This document shows, piece after piece, positions 44,701-55,391 of a stretch of 64,000 nucleotides of DNA. Origin of the DNA: Clitoria ternatea (Eukaryota > Streptophyta > Magnoliopsida > Fabales > Fabaceae); contig CM075669.1 of assembly GCA_037962975.1 (NCBI GenBank), forward strand, positions 105,044,501-105,108,500. Reading direction: 5' to 3'. Both the position numbers and the translations under genes were made by a program. Under the pieces are notes generated by a model. That model was not told the origin of the DNA and searched no databases. It saw only the letters and a program-made list of their open reading frames with translations. Each line of letters starts with the position of its first letter. Position 1 is the first letter of the stretch.

Positions 44701-47175
44701 CTTCCTTTGTGTTTGAGATGATTAATAGAATATATAAGGGGTATATAATGATGATTAAACATGGTGGTGATTGGAATTGATGGATACACTTGGAATGATT
44801 TAATCATGGTATATTCACCACCAAAAATATGATATGAAAGAATGATAATGAGAGTTTGATGATGGGGTTGTGAGATACACCCTTGGATGATTATAAAACT
44901 AATGATGGGATGATTCAATGACATAATATTTGTCATAAGTCAATAAATCAGAAATGACATTGATAATGAATAATGATAGATGATGATGTTGATCACTCCC
45001 TTGGATAAAGGGTAATTGTTATTATTGATGAATTGTAGAATACCATTATGTGTGATACAATTGTGATATTTCATGTGTGGTTTGAATTACATTAATGAAA
45101 TTTTATGAATGCCACACTAGTTATGAAACAATGGTAATGAATAATGATATGAAAATCCACAAATTGATTGTATGGTGATATTGATGAAAGTTTGATGAAT
45201 GATGTTGTGTTGTGATGCCATTGTGGTTGATTACAAGTTTTAACTTGCATGCATAATGTATGATATATTGAGATGAAAATGCCACATATAAAACTTGAAA
45301 AACAATGACTAAAACCAACTATGATAAAATCCACTAAGGTGTGTATGGTGGTGTTGGTGATTATGATGATGGTGTTTGATGAGTGGGATTTAGGATGCAC
45401 AGTGTGAGAAATGCATTTGATTTGCATTTCATTGCATCCATGGCATATCATAGCCACCGATGTTGGAACGTTAGGGGAGTTCCCTCGGCCGACCCAGTGG
45501 GAGGGTGGCTCGGTGCACGAGCATTCTTACTTTCCCCTGTGACTCGGTGTGTAAGTCACGAAGCCGCCCATGTATTGCTACGGGGAGCTACATGTGGCCG
45601 ACCCTTATGGGGGGTGGCTCTTGATGAGCAGGTGACCCCGGTGGTCCATTAGATCACAGCGCCATGAAATGAGTCATGGTCAGCCCGCAACACTATATAT
45701 TGAATATGTATTACCGCGGTCATGGTGAAAATGACCAGGTGTTGCAAGATGGGAGATGCGGTTTGGTACCAGTAAAAATTGGTGACTATGCATGCATTAT
45801 GAGATATATGTACACATTATACTACTGCAGTAGGGGCATGGTATGTGATCATGTTTGACCCATACTTGGTGTTATTCCCACACTCGGATCCGTATTTGTT
45901 GTCTATTCCATTGTGCATATGCATTAGCCATAACAGCATCTGCATATATCATGGAAATATGCCAGAGGTTGATGATGATTATTGGTGATGATTGAGATTG
46001 TGGTATGGTGATGATGAGTTGGGTAATTGAATATCTAAAAAACCACATAAAATTGATAAAAGACATGAATACAACGAAAGGATATTGAATATGACGATAT
46101 GTGTGTTATGGCCCATTATAATGTAGGGCATAATTACTTATGATTGATGATAATGATGATAGCCCATGGTGGCTTTAAGAGAAGACCTGAATGGTCGATA
46201 TTGATGATGTTGGCCCATTGTGGCATTGTGATAGATGTGTATATGCTTTGCTATAAATTGATGGGCGAATACATGATATGTATATTGTGAAATGAATAGA
46301 CTATGATAATTGTTGATGTGTTTAGCAAAGCATATATGATGTTGATATGCATATGCACATAATTTCAATTGTATTCATATCATCATTTGAAATGTATAAC
46401 TCACTCTCCCATGTGGTCTACTTTTTAGTATTGATGCGGGAACATCATGGGATGAGGGTGTTTGTAAAGTAAAGCTTTTGTGACGGTAAAATAGTGATAA
46501 TGGAATGCCTTGGCTGGTAGCATTGTAATTTAATGTGTCGTGTATAAAATGGATATTATGATGTTGTTAATTATTGATATTGATGGATGAACTATGAATA
46601 TGTATAAATATGGATGATGTATTAATATTGGAGGCATTGTATTTATACTTATTTGGCATATAATAGAATGTTGATTATGTAATCATTTTGGGAATGCATA
46701 AGCGATGATGATATATGAATTTGAGGTTGAATTGGATACGGTCAATTATAGAATATAAATATTAGAGATGTATGATGCATGATCATATAAATATGTATAT
46801 ACATATATCTTAGGCATTACATGTTCATGAGATTATGTGAAAAGATGATGGTTGTCTATTATGCTTATGATATGCCTTTGCATGCTTTGCCGAGCCTTTT
46901 CTCATATCCTCATATATGGGACTAGCCGTATGCCTGGTATACACATTCTTCTTCCGCTGTAAACTCTGTTATTTTGTATACCGTTATGGGCAAACAATTT
47001 AGCGATCCAGTTATTGGTTATCAAATCTCACCCTTTGGTTTTCTGTGGTTCAAGTCTTGATGTAGTCGTGGTGGTGTTTTGAAATTATTTCGAACGTGAA
47101 AAATTTATTTATATTTTTATTGTTTAATTATTTAGATTACATAAGGATTCGAGTCTAGAAAATTGGGGTGTTACA
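41792..47175 (+). mobile_element. Element H: 5.4 kb solo LTR
   Basis: Starts TATAACACCC (normal start TGTAACACCC, one base changed) and ends GGGGTGTTACA, flanked by CAACT on both sides, with no internal region. It is left over from recombination between the two LTRs of a full element. It is unusually long. A GC-rich block at 45440-45660 is homologous to 60975-61056 in the LTR of G, and other segments to C and D, so H belongs to the same broad LTR group. The short frames inside, including the one at 45383-45652, are not considered genes. Confidence 0.85.
44158..44645. repeat. CTCGCTCAAGCGAG palindrome array in H
   Basis: Sixteen copies of a 14 bp near-palindrome, starting at 44158, 44179, 44229, 44250, 44301, 44321, 44362, 44394, 44436, 44467, 44508, 44527, 44567, 44587, 44611 and 44632. 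Steps: 21, 50, 21, 51, 20, 41, 32, 42, 31, 41, 19, 40, 20, 24, 21. Several variants have both arms altered together, such as CTCACTCAAGTGAG. Spacer sequences are unrelated to each other. Confidence 0.88.
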
Positions 47176-47180
47176 CAACT
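47176..47180. repeat. Target-site duplication CAACT, right copy
   Basis: Element G reading resumes here, in frame with the sequence left of H once one duplication is discounted. Confidence 0.85.
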
Positions 47181-47236
47181 TACTTCTGCACCTGTATTGG
47201 CTTTGCCTAATTTGTAGGAAGAATTTGTTGTCTATT

Positions 47237-47241
47237 GTGAT
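47237..47241. repeat. Target-site duplication GTGAT, left copy
   Basis: Repeated at 57016-57020. It lies in RNase H codons of G (YCD). Confidence 0.9.
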
Positions 47242-48867
47242 TGTTGTTCAAGTGGCCTCAATACTCAAGAGGGGGGGTGAATTGAGTTTTTAAACTTTTT
47301 GTTGGAAAGCCTTTGAACTTGATTCTTCTGTTCAAGTATACAAGTTTATGCAAGTGAAATCAAGTTTAATGAAATGTACAAGGAAAAACAAAGGTAAATA
47401 TAGTGGAGACAATTTAACAAACACTTGGTGTGCAGTATTTAAGGTTTATCAAATTAGACAAGTTTAAGTGTGCAAGCCACAATCAATCAACACAAGCTAA
47501 TTTAACACAGTATATGAAAGTAAAAGAGTAGGGAAGAGAAGCTTTGAAACCGATTTAACGAGTTCCACCAATCCGGTGTACGTCTCGCCTCTAAGCAACC
47601 CACTTAGAGGATTTCCACTATTGTAGACTAGAGATACAACTTTGAGCAATTGTGGCTTCCTAGTGTCCCACACTCAAGAACCCAATCCTCGCAAGTATAA
47701 GGGCACCCCACCCAATCTCTCAGTCTCACAATATCCCAAAGGTTGAACCCCAACCTTTGTAACCACTCAACCTAGAGTGAACTACCACTCAATCTAGAGT
47801 GAACTTTGGTGTTTGGTGTTTTACAAGCAAGTAACTCTCTCAATAGAGTAGATGTACAAGTGAAGGTTCTCTTAAATCTATAACTCTCAAGAAGAGAGGA
47901 TATACAAATGAAATCTCAAAATATACAAGAATGAGGGCTTACAAAGCACAAGAGTAAGTAGAGAAATGTAGCTTCTTGTTGTGTGTGGTTGTGCTTGAGT
48001 TCCTCTTGAATTTATAGAGCCATTTGAGAGCTTGAGGAGTGCCTTTCTTCTTCCTAGCCGTTGCACATAGTGGGGATCTGAAAAATGGTGGAGACATATG
48101 CTGGTTTCCCACTAATATATGTTTTTCCACTATGGTAATCGATTATCCCTTTGGGTGTAATCGATTATAACTTGAATTTTTCATTCCAGATCGCGCTGTA
48201 ATCGATTAGCCAATCCATGGTAATCGATTATCACCAAGTCAGAGCGAAACTAATCGATTATATTTTGACCTGTAATCGATTAGTGATGATACCTGTTGCA
48301 TTTAATTTGCTTCGCAGCTACGTAATCGATTAGTCCTTTATAGGTAATCGATTAGGTTCAAGTCAGAGGAATTCTAATTGATTATTTCTTGGCCTGTAAT
48401 CGATTAGGGATGATACCTGATGCATTTAATTTGGTCACGCAGCTATGTAGTCGATTACTGCTTCATTGTAATCGATTATCCAAATTCCAGTGGCTTGGTA
48501 ATCGATTATTTCATGTCCCATAATCGATTATCTTGAACACCTGATTCTCTTCATTCAATTTTACAATTGGTAATCGATTACTTGATGTTACAATCGATTA
48601 GTTAACAAAACAGTGGCTGTCTAATCGATTAGCCCTGGGTTCATAATCGAATATATTGTAAAACAGTGACTTCGTAATCAATTATCTGTGTTGTGTAATC
48701 GATTATCTTAACAAATAGAGGCTTCATAATTGATTATACTTCCTTGTGTAATCGATTAGCTTCGTGGTTTTTGCAGTCTGATGTTGTTTCTTTGTTTTCC
48801 AAGAGTTTCTTCAAGAGTTCCTTTGTCATTATCAAAATCCTTGATCCTGAAATCATATTCAAACACA
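47242..48867 (-). repeat. Element I 3' LTR
   Basis: TGTTGTTCAAGTGG to TCAAACACA. Contains a palindrome array at 48136-48758. Confidence 0.93.
48136..48758. repeat. TAATCGATTA array in the 3' LTR of I
   Basis: Twenty-two sites, about sixteen of them perfect, arranged as eleven pairs. Starts: 48136/48158, 48199/48221, 48251/48273, 48323/48344, 48375/48397, 48448/48469, 48499/48521, 48571/48591, 48622/48644, 48675/48696, 48727/48749. Within pairs the step is 20-22 bp; between pairs 30, 31, 41, 50 or 51. A 124 bp internal duplication (48239 onward and 48363 onward) explains some of the regularity; other spacers share no similarity. Confidence 0.92.
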
Positions 48868-49225
48868 TTCTCCCCCTTTTTGATGATGACAACCATGTTC
48901 ATCTCTTGAGGGTTGTTAGTTTTAAACAAAAGACTTATCTCTAATTTTATCTCTTGCAAAAACATATCTGCTGCATTATCTCTTAATCACAGTTTTAAAT
49001 AGCAGAATTTCTTTAACCAGATTTTCAAATATTCAGTATCTTTATCTCTTAACAATATCATTATCTCTTATCTCTTAGCATTAACAAATCTCCCCCTATC
49101 AAAAAGAATGCATGCTTAGCCTTTAGAGATAACTAATCAATTTGTTATTAATCAGCCAGTTTTTAACAGATGAACATTTTTCTATCTTTTCTCTCTTTTC
49201 TCCCCCTTTGGAATCATCAAAAATA
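48868..49225 (-). other. Polypurine tracts of element I
   Basis: On the minus strand CATCAAAAAGGGGGAGAA lies immediately next to the LTR (48868-48885). Similar AGGGGGAGA tracts lie near 49092 and 49203. Repeated tracts are characteristic of Sireviruses. No gene is seen between them and 49359. Confidence 0.8.
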
Positions 49226-49358
49226 ATAAATGCAAGTAAGGGGATAGATATCATAGAATGAAAATTTTATTAAGTTGCAAAAAGCAGGAAATTACATGAA
49301 GAGAAATTTGCATAATTAAAAAACATAGAGCAACGTAAACCAAAGCATGAAAATGGAT

Positions 49359-50702
49359 CTAATTATCCGGATTGAAGAAACGGAGTTCAGAAATTTGGTG
49401 AGAGAGCTCCTCATAGCGTTGTTGCATCATCTCAAAATGTTGTTGCTCGGTCATTGAAAACTCTTGAAGGGAGTTTTCTAGGCGATCGAAGCGGCGGTCA
49501 AGATGAGCATAGAGCGATGCAAATGGGTCAGCAGGGGCAGATGAAGAGGCTTGAGGTGCAGGAGTAGGAGTAACAGGGGGATGATCTTCCTCAAATGGGC
49601 TGCTGCCATGAATTCTGTCACTCTTGAGGATCCACCTTCCAGCTACACAGACCATACCCATTTTGTTGAGATGGTGAGTGCTGATGCAAGCTTGAGAGGG
49701 CACTTTTTCAGCAAGTTCCCCAGCCAAGTCTACTCCATTAGCCTTAAAGATTTTTGTGAGCAAGATGCCATAAGGCAGTTTGTATTGCTCCTTGGATTTC
49801 AAAATGTGGAGCTTGAGGAGTTGAATCCAGTTGAGGTCTTTGTGATTGATGATTGCCCACATCAGTAGAACATCATCTTCCTCAACCAAGGCATAATTTC
49901 CACCTCGAGGAATAAGCATTTTGACCATAAAGAAGTGTAGGAGACGGTTGTTAAGAGTTAAGTGGCCTACCAATTTGTGATTGCTGAGAGGACGGTTAGC
50001 CTTCCAAAGAGATTGACGAGCAGGGATAGGATTGAAGTCCCATTCATCTTCCAGATGACCCCCGACAAATTCAGCAGTGGAGAGGGGAATTTGTGTGATT
50101 TCAGAGAGGTGCTGGTTGGTGATTTTGAGAGTCACATTTTTGACTCTAGCTTCCAATGTGCCATCAACTAGTTTCACATTGCAGAAAAATACCCTCATGA
50201 GTTTAGGGTAATAAAATTCTTCCTTGAGAGTTAGGAATGGAAAAAGATTGTAATGGTGGAGGAGTTGAGTGAAGGAAAAACAGGGGTTCTCAAAGGTTGG
50301 AGCATCAATAAAATGGGGGGTGATGATGTCTTTTTCTGAAAACTTCTTTATGAAGTTTTGGAGGTCTCTTGGTGAGGTGAAGAACCTAGAGAAGTCTAGG
50401 GGTTGTTGGCTTGGGGTATGGAGGATCTTGCCCTCTTGACAGAGCGGGAGGAAGACATGGTGATGGAAAGGCAAAGAGGAGAATGAGAAGGAGAGGGAGC
50501 TTCTTGAAGCTTTTGAGAGATTTAGGAAGAAAAGGAGGTGGTGTGAGGTGAGAGTGATAGTGAGGGTTTTATTTATAGGGAAAAGGTGAGTGTTGGGTGA
50601 AGAGAGGAGAGTAAATGAGGGAAAAGGAGATTGGGCCGCTGGTGTGCCTCGGAACTCTGTATTTTGACTGCATAATACCGAGGCTAATCGATTACGAGGC
50701 AT
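49359..50702 (-). CDS. Third ORF of the Sirevirus (env-like position; putative plant transposon protein)
   Basis: Open for 447 codons on the minus strand, downstream of pol in the usual Sirevirus env-like position. The central part (residues about 100-360) has the look of the putative plant transposon protein family (PF20167 type): LTLNNRLLHFFMVKMLIPRG, then LMWAIINHKDLNW and LPYGILLTKIFKANGVDL. The C-terminus is proline-rich, then forms a probable coiled coil (RRFDRLENSLQEF...HQISELRFF). I see no convincing signal peptide. The ATG at 50702 lies inside the palindrome array and the first ~80 residues look non-native; another ATG at 50458 in a different frame starts a serine/arginine-rich peptide that stops soon after, so the original start may have been lost to a frameshift. 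Function unknown. Confidence 0.7.
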   Translation of the reverse strand: MPRNRLASVLCSQNTEFRGTPAAQSPFPSFTLLSSPNTHLFPINKTLTITLTSHHLLFFLNLSKASRSSLSFSFSSLPFHHHVFLPLCQEGKILHTPSQQPLDFSRFFTSPRDLQNFIKKFSEKDIITPHFIDAPTFENPCFSFTQLLHHYNLFPFLTLKEEFYYPKLMRVFFCNVKLVDGTLEARVKNVTLKITNQHLSEITQIPLSTAEFVGGHLEDEWDFNPIPARQSLWKANRPLSNHKLVGHLTLNNRLLHFFMVKMLIPRGGNYALVEEDDVLLMWAIINHKDLNWIQLLKLHILKSKEQYKLPYGILLTKIFKANGVDLAGELAEKVPSQACISTHHLNKMGMVCVAGRWILKSDRIHGSSPFEEDHPPVTPTPAPQASSSAPADPFASLYAHLDRRFDRLENSLQEFSMTEQQHFEMMQQRYEELSHQISELRFFNPDN

Positions 50703-51066
50703 AGATAATCGATTAGCTTACTGATTCTGAGGAATTTGGAACGTTTCGCGCATGAGTAATCGATTACGTTCAACAAGTAATATATTAGATTTCAAAACAT
50801 AATGTTTATAATCGATTAGGATGTGTTTGTAATCGATTAGGAAGAAGTTGAAACGATTAGACATGAACCAGAAGCTTAGTAATCAATTAAGTGATGTTGT
50901 GTAATCGATTACTTTCGAAACAGGAGTTACGTAATCGATTATTGAAAGTTTCTAATCGATTGTCCATTAGACAGAAGCTAAGTAATCGATTAGGTGATGC
51001 TGTGTAATCGATTACTTTCGAGACAGGAGCTTAGTAATCGATTATGATACTCTGTGTAATCGATTA
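50685..51066. repeat. TAATCGATTA array between pol and third ORF of I
   Basis: Fifteen sites (eleven perfect) at 50685, 50706, 50757, 50778, 50809, 50830, 50850, 50880, 50902, 50932, 50953, 50983, 51005, 51035 and 51057. Steps are 21, 51, 21, 31, 21, 20, 30, 22, 30, 21, 30, 22, 30, 22. It lies just upstream of the third ORF in the direction of transcription. Confidence 0.92.
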
Positions 51067-51197
51067 TATGCTGTAAAAATACCCAGTTTTGTAGATTTTC
51101 CATAAGGGTGTTGGAGTTTTAATGGATCATATCACAACAGAACATAAACTTATTCAAGACATGCTATAAAATAAGAGTTTATCAAAATACTAATCAT

Positions 51198-52676
51198 TCA
51201 AACACAATTGTTCATGTCAAGGATTCCTAATTCTCTTCTAATGTGAATGAATTGTTCTCTAGCCAAGGGTTTTGTGAAGATATCTGCTAATTGCTTAGAG
51301 GTTTCAACATGCTCAAGTATACAATCACCTTTTAATACATGGTCTCTAATGAAATGATGTCTAATCTCAATATGTTTGGTTCTAGAATGCATTACAGGAT
51401 TCTTTGAGATATTGATAGCACTAGTATTATCACATTTGAGAGGCACATGGTCCAATACAACTCCAAAGTCTAGAAGTTGTTGTCTCATCCAAAGGATTTG
51501 AGCACAACAACTACCAACTGCAACATATTCTGCCTCAGCTGTTGATAGCGCAACACTTACTTGTTTCTTGCTATGCCAAGAAACAAGAGAACTACCAAGC
51601 AAGTGACATGTTCCGCTAGTGCTTTTTCTGTCAAGTTTACATCCTGCAAAATCTGAATCAGAGTAACCAACTAAAGTGCATTCAGCCCCTTTGGGGTACC
51701 ATAAACCAACATTTTGAGTTCCAACTAAATATTTCATTATCCTTTTTACTGCAGTGAGATGTGATTCTTTAGGACAAGCCTGGTATCTAGCACAGATACA
51801 CACAGCAAACATGATATCCGGTCTACTAGCGGTTAAGTAAAGTAAGGATCCTATCATACCTCTATATTTTGTGAGTTCAACATCCTTACCTTTCTCATCC
51901 TTGTCCAAATAGCATAAAGTGCCCATGGGTGTGGCAATATCATTTTCTTTGTCCATGTTGAATTTTCTAAGTAGTTCTTTGCAGTACTTGGATTGATTAA
52001 TGAATGTGCCTTCATTGGTTTGTTTGATTTGAAGTCCAAGGAAGAAAGTGAGTTCTCCCATCATGGACATTCCAAATTCTTCCTGCATTAACTTAGCAAA
52101 CTCCTTGCACATTGACTCATTAGTGGCACTAAATATTATATCATCAACATAAACTTGTTCCAATAGTATGTTATTCTTTTTGTGCTTTATGAATAAAGTT
52201 GTATCAACCTTTCCTCTTTCAAAATGATTTTCTAAAAGAAATTTACTCAACCTTTCATACCAAGCTCTTGGAGCTTGTTTCAAACCATACAGGGCTTTCT
52301 TTAATTTGAAAACATGATTTGGAAATTGATAGTTTTCAAAACCTGGAGGTTGATCAACATATACTTCCTCTTGAATGTATCCATTCAAGAAAGCACTTTT
52401 AACATCCATTTGGTACAATTTGAAATCCCTACAGCATGCGAAGGCTAATAGTAATCTAATTGCTTCTAACCTAACTACGGGTGCATACGTCTCTTTATAA
52501 TCAATGCCTTCTTCTTGATTATAGCCTTTAGCTACTAGCCTAGCTTTGTTCCTAGTAATAATGCCATTTTCATCCAGTTTATTCCTAAATACCCATTTGG
52601 TTCCTATTATTTGGTGATCATTGGGTCTTGGCACAAGCTCCCAAACTTCATTTCTTTCAAATTGATTTAGCTCTTC
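51198..52676 (-). pseudogene. pol: Copia reverse transcriptase and RNase H of element I
   Basis: Open for 478 codons from 52634, but that first codon is GTG inside the domain, so it is the 3' part of gag-pol, cut off by a TAA at 52677. RT motifs: IIGTKWVFRNKLDENG, QMDVKSAFLNGYIQEE, KKALYGLKQAPRAWYERL and the catalytic YVDDIIF. The RNase H part has SDSDFAGCKLDRKSTSG, STAEAEYVA and DNTSAINISKNPV with the final HIEIRHHFIRDHV. Every catalytic residue I can place is present; the enzyme is lost only because the upstream frame is broken. Confidence 0.92.
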
Positions 52677-53274
52677 TTACATGGCCAACATCCAATGTTC
52701 ATCAATAATAGCTTCATTTATGCATTTGGGTTCTATTTGTGATACAAAGGCTAAATGATTGCATGTATTTCTAATTGCATTACGAGTACTTACACCTTTT
52801 GATATATCACCTATGATGTTGTCCATGGGATGATTCTTCAAAGTGATCTGTTGTTGTGGTTCCTCATGTTTGGCTTCATTTGTGTCTTTGATTTCTCCTT
52901 CCTTGTCATCTAAGGTCAATTCTTGAAGAGTACCTACAAGATCATCAACATCTTCCTTTCTCGGAGGGTTATGGCTACTTTCATCAAACTTTACATGAAT
53001 GGACTCTTCAATGGTGTTTGTTTGTTTGTTAAAGATTCGATAAGATTTACTAGATTGAGAGTACCCTAGGAAGATTGCCTCATCAGCTTTAGCATCAAAC
53101 TTCCCTAGATTATCTTTTCCATTATTGAGTACAAAACATTTACATCCAAAAATATGAAAGTGTGCAATGTTGGGTTGGGTTTTCTACCCTTGTAAAGTTC
53201 GTAGGGGTTTTCTTTAGAATAGGCCTTATTAAACATCTATTCATAACATAACAAGCGGTGTTTACCGCATCGGC
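52677..53274 (-). pseudogene. pol: Integrase end and pre-RT linker of element I (broken)
   Basis: Minus strand between the two longer open pieces. A TAG at 53275-53277 (probably from a tryptophan codon) ends the left-hand frame in the integrase region; ADAVNTACYVMNRCLI follows, then a single-base shift near 53190-53205. An acidic linker (MTLDDKEGEIKDTNEAKHEE) and a SKGVSTRNAIRN segment precede a TAA at 52677. Both stops could come from single transitions. Confidence 0.8.
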
Positions 53275-54534
53275 CTAAAAATGTTTTGCAATATGGTTTT
53301 CATTCAACATGTTTCTTGCAAGCTCCACCAAGGATCTATTTTTTCTTTCAACTACTCCATTTTTTTGTGGAGTTCTAGGAGCTGAAAAATTATGATTAAT
53401 ACCATGTTTTTCGTAAAACTTTTCAAAAGATTGATTTTCAAATTCTCCCCCATGATCGGTTCTAATAGATGTAATTTTAGAATTTTGCTCATTTTGGATA
53501 ATCTTAGCAAGTTTCTTGAATGCATGATATGCTTCATTTTTATGAGCAAGAAACAATGTCCATGTATATCTAGAATAGTCATCTATAATAACTAGACCAT
53601 AGTAATTGCCTCCAAAGCTTTTGATTTTGGATGGTCCAAATAAGTCCATGTGCAAAAGTTGTAAAGGCCTTTGTGTGGAAACAATATTTTTGGATTGAAA
53701 AGATGCCTTTGCTTGTTTTCCCTTTTGACATGCATCACAAAATCTATTTTCAAACTTAAGCTTTGGTAAACCAATTACTAAATCTTTGGAAACAAGTTTG
53801 TTTAAGTGGTCTACATGTATATGAGCTATTCTCCTATGCCATAGCCAAGTTTCATCCTCTTTTGTAATGAAGCATTGTTCATCATTTGTAGACAAACTAT
53901 CCACATCAATCATGTAAATGTTATCAATCCTTTTTCCAACAAATTTGACCTCTTTGTTTAGCTTATTCTCAATTATACAACAATTGGATTCAAATAAAAC
54001 TCTATATCCTTTGTCACATAATTGACTTATGCTAAGCAAGTTATGTTTGAGTCCTTCAACATACAACACATCACTAATGGAGGTAGAGGAATTTTTACTG
54101 ATATTTCCGATACCAAGTATTTTACCCTTGGTATTATCTCCATAAGTGACACTTCCTTTCTTTTTGGGAGTGAATGATGTGAACTTGCTTATGTCTCCTG
54201 TCATATGCTTTGAACACCCACTATCCAAATACCAATGGGTGTTGCTTGCCTTGAAGCATACCTCATTATCTTCTTCTTGGTGATTGGACATTAAGCAAAG
54301 ATTTGCTTCCTCATTGTCCGAATCGTCGGAACTACTTACATCGTTCTCATCCCAAGCGATGTAAGCTCTTCTTCTTCCTCGTTTATCCTTGCCCTTCTTT
54401 TTAAGATTTGGGCAATCCGCCTTGAAGTGCCCTTCCTTGCCACATTTGAAACAACTAGGTGAAGAAGAAATTTCATTTGAAGTTGGCTTTTTACCTTGGG
54501 GCTTGAAGTTCTTTTGGAATCTTTTGTTCTTCAT
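53275..54534 (-). pseudogene. pol: Zinc knuckle, protease and integrase of element I
   Basis: 419 codons open on the minus strand, in the same frame as gag and separated from it by a single TGA. Order: zinc knuckle CFKCGKEGHFKADC (residue ~35), protease active site WYLDSGCSKHMTG (~105), the GAG-pre-integrase region with LWHRRIAHIHVDHL and CDACQKGKQAKASF (zinc-binding H-H-C-C, ~220-280), and the integrase core with the D of LLHMDLFGPSK, RTDHGGEFENQSF and the E of PQKNGVVERKNRS (D-D-E). It would join element DNA to the genome if the frame were complete. Ends at a premature TAG. Confidence 0.92.
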
Positions 54535-54546
54535 GAATCTTCCAAA

Positions 54547-55335
54547 TCATTTTACAAAAAGCCCAAATTCCTCTTCTTCATCTATGTCACTGCATGATTC
54601 TTCTTCATGTATAGAGGTGGCTTTGAGAGCTAAGCCTTTCTTCTTGGAGGATTTTTCTTCTTCCTCCGCTTGCTTCAAGACTTTTAGTTCTTGCTCTTGC
54701 TCTTGTAATTTCCCAAAGAGTGTTGCAAGAGACATCTCATTGATGCTTGGAGATTGTTTTATGGCTGTGACAAGTGGTTGCCATTCCCTGCTAAGACTTT
54801 TCAAGACTTTATGCACAAGTTCTTTGTTAGTGTAAACTTTACCAAGAGTAATGAGATGATTTATAATAAGAGTGAACCTCTTTTGCATTTCTACTATAGT
54901 TTCCCCTGAGTTTATTCTAAAACATTCATATTGGCTTGTCAAGGTACTAATCTTGGAATCCTTTACATCATTAGTACCTTCGTGAGTAACTTGTAAAGTA
55001 TCCCACATTTCCTTAGCGGATTGGCAAGTCATTATTCTAAAGAATTCATCTAGACCTAATGCCATAGTGATAAGATTTTTAGCCTTATAACCATATTGCA
55101 CTTTCTTTTCTTCATCACTAGTCCATTCATCTATTGGTTTTTCAACATTTTTATTATCAATGGTATGCATTGGTATATAAGGACCATTTTCAATGGCATT
55201 CCAAACTCTCAAATCAATAGATTGAATGAAGATTTTCATTCTTTCTTTCCAAAACGCATAGCCTTCCCCATTGAAAGTGGGAGGTCTGTTTATAGCACCA
55301 CCCTCGGGAAAATGGTTATGAGAACTTGAGGCCAT
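54547..55335 (-). pseudogene. gag: Gag of element I
   Basis: 262 codons from ATG at 55335 (MASSSHNHFPEGGAINRPP). Contains the copia gag signature FNGEGYAFWKERMKIFIQS, WDTLQVTHEGT and a lysine/glutamate coiled-coil tail (LQEQEQELKVLKQAEEEE). It ends at a TGA (54547-54549), 12 bases before the next ATG in the same frame. Sireviruses normally have one continuous gag-pol frame, so this TGA is taken as damage, most simply one CpG transition of a CGA codon; programmed readthrough is less likely. Confidence 0.85.
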
Positions 55336-55377
55336 CTAGTCTCTTGAAGCTGTTAAGCTTGATCTACCAAGAGTCAA

Positions 55378-55389
55378 GCTCTGATACCA
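55378..55389 (-). other. Element I primer binding site
   Basis: The minus strand reads TGGTATCAGAGC two bases inside the LTR end; initiator tRNA-Met type. Confidence 0.9.
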
Positions 55390-55391
55390 CT

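Noticed and set aside
45383..45652. 89-codon GC-rich open frame in solo LTR H
   Set aside because: The block is shared with the LTR of G at 60975-61056 in decayed form; no domain and no reason to think it is translated.
48136..48758. CRISPR-like look of the TAATCGATTA array
   Set aside because: Plant sequence; the repeated word is only 10 bp and spacers vary from about 10 to 41 bp, unlike a CRISPR array.
49551..50171. Plus-strand open frames opposite the third ORF of I
   Set aside because: Antisense shadows of the minus-strand ORF, which has the domain signal.
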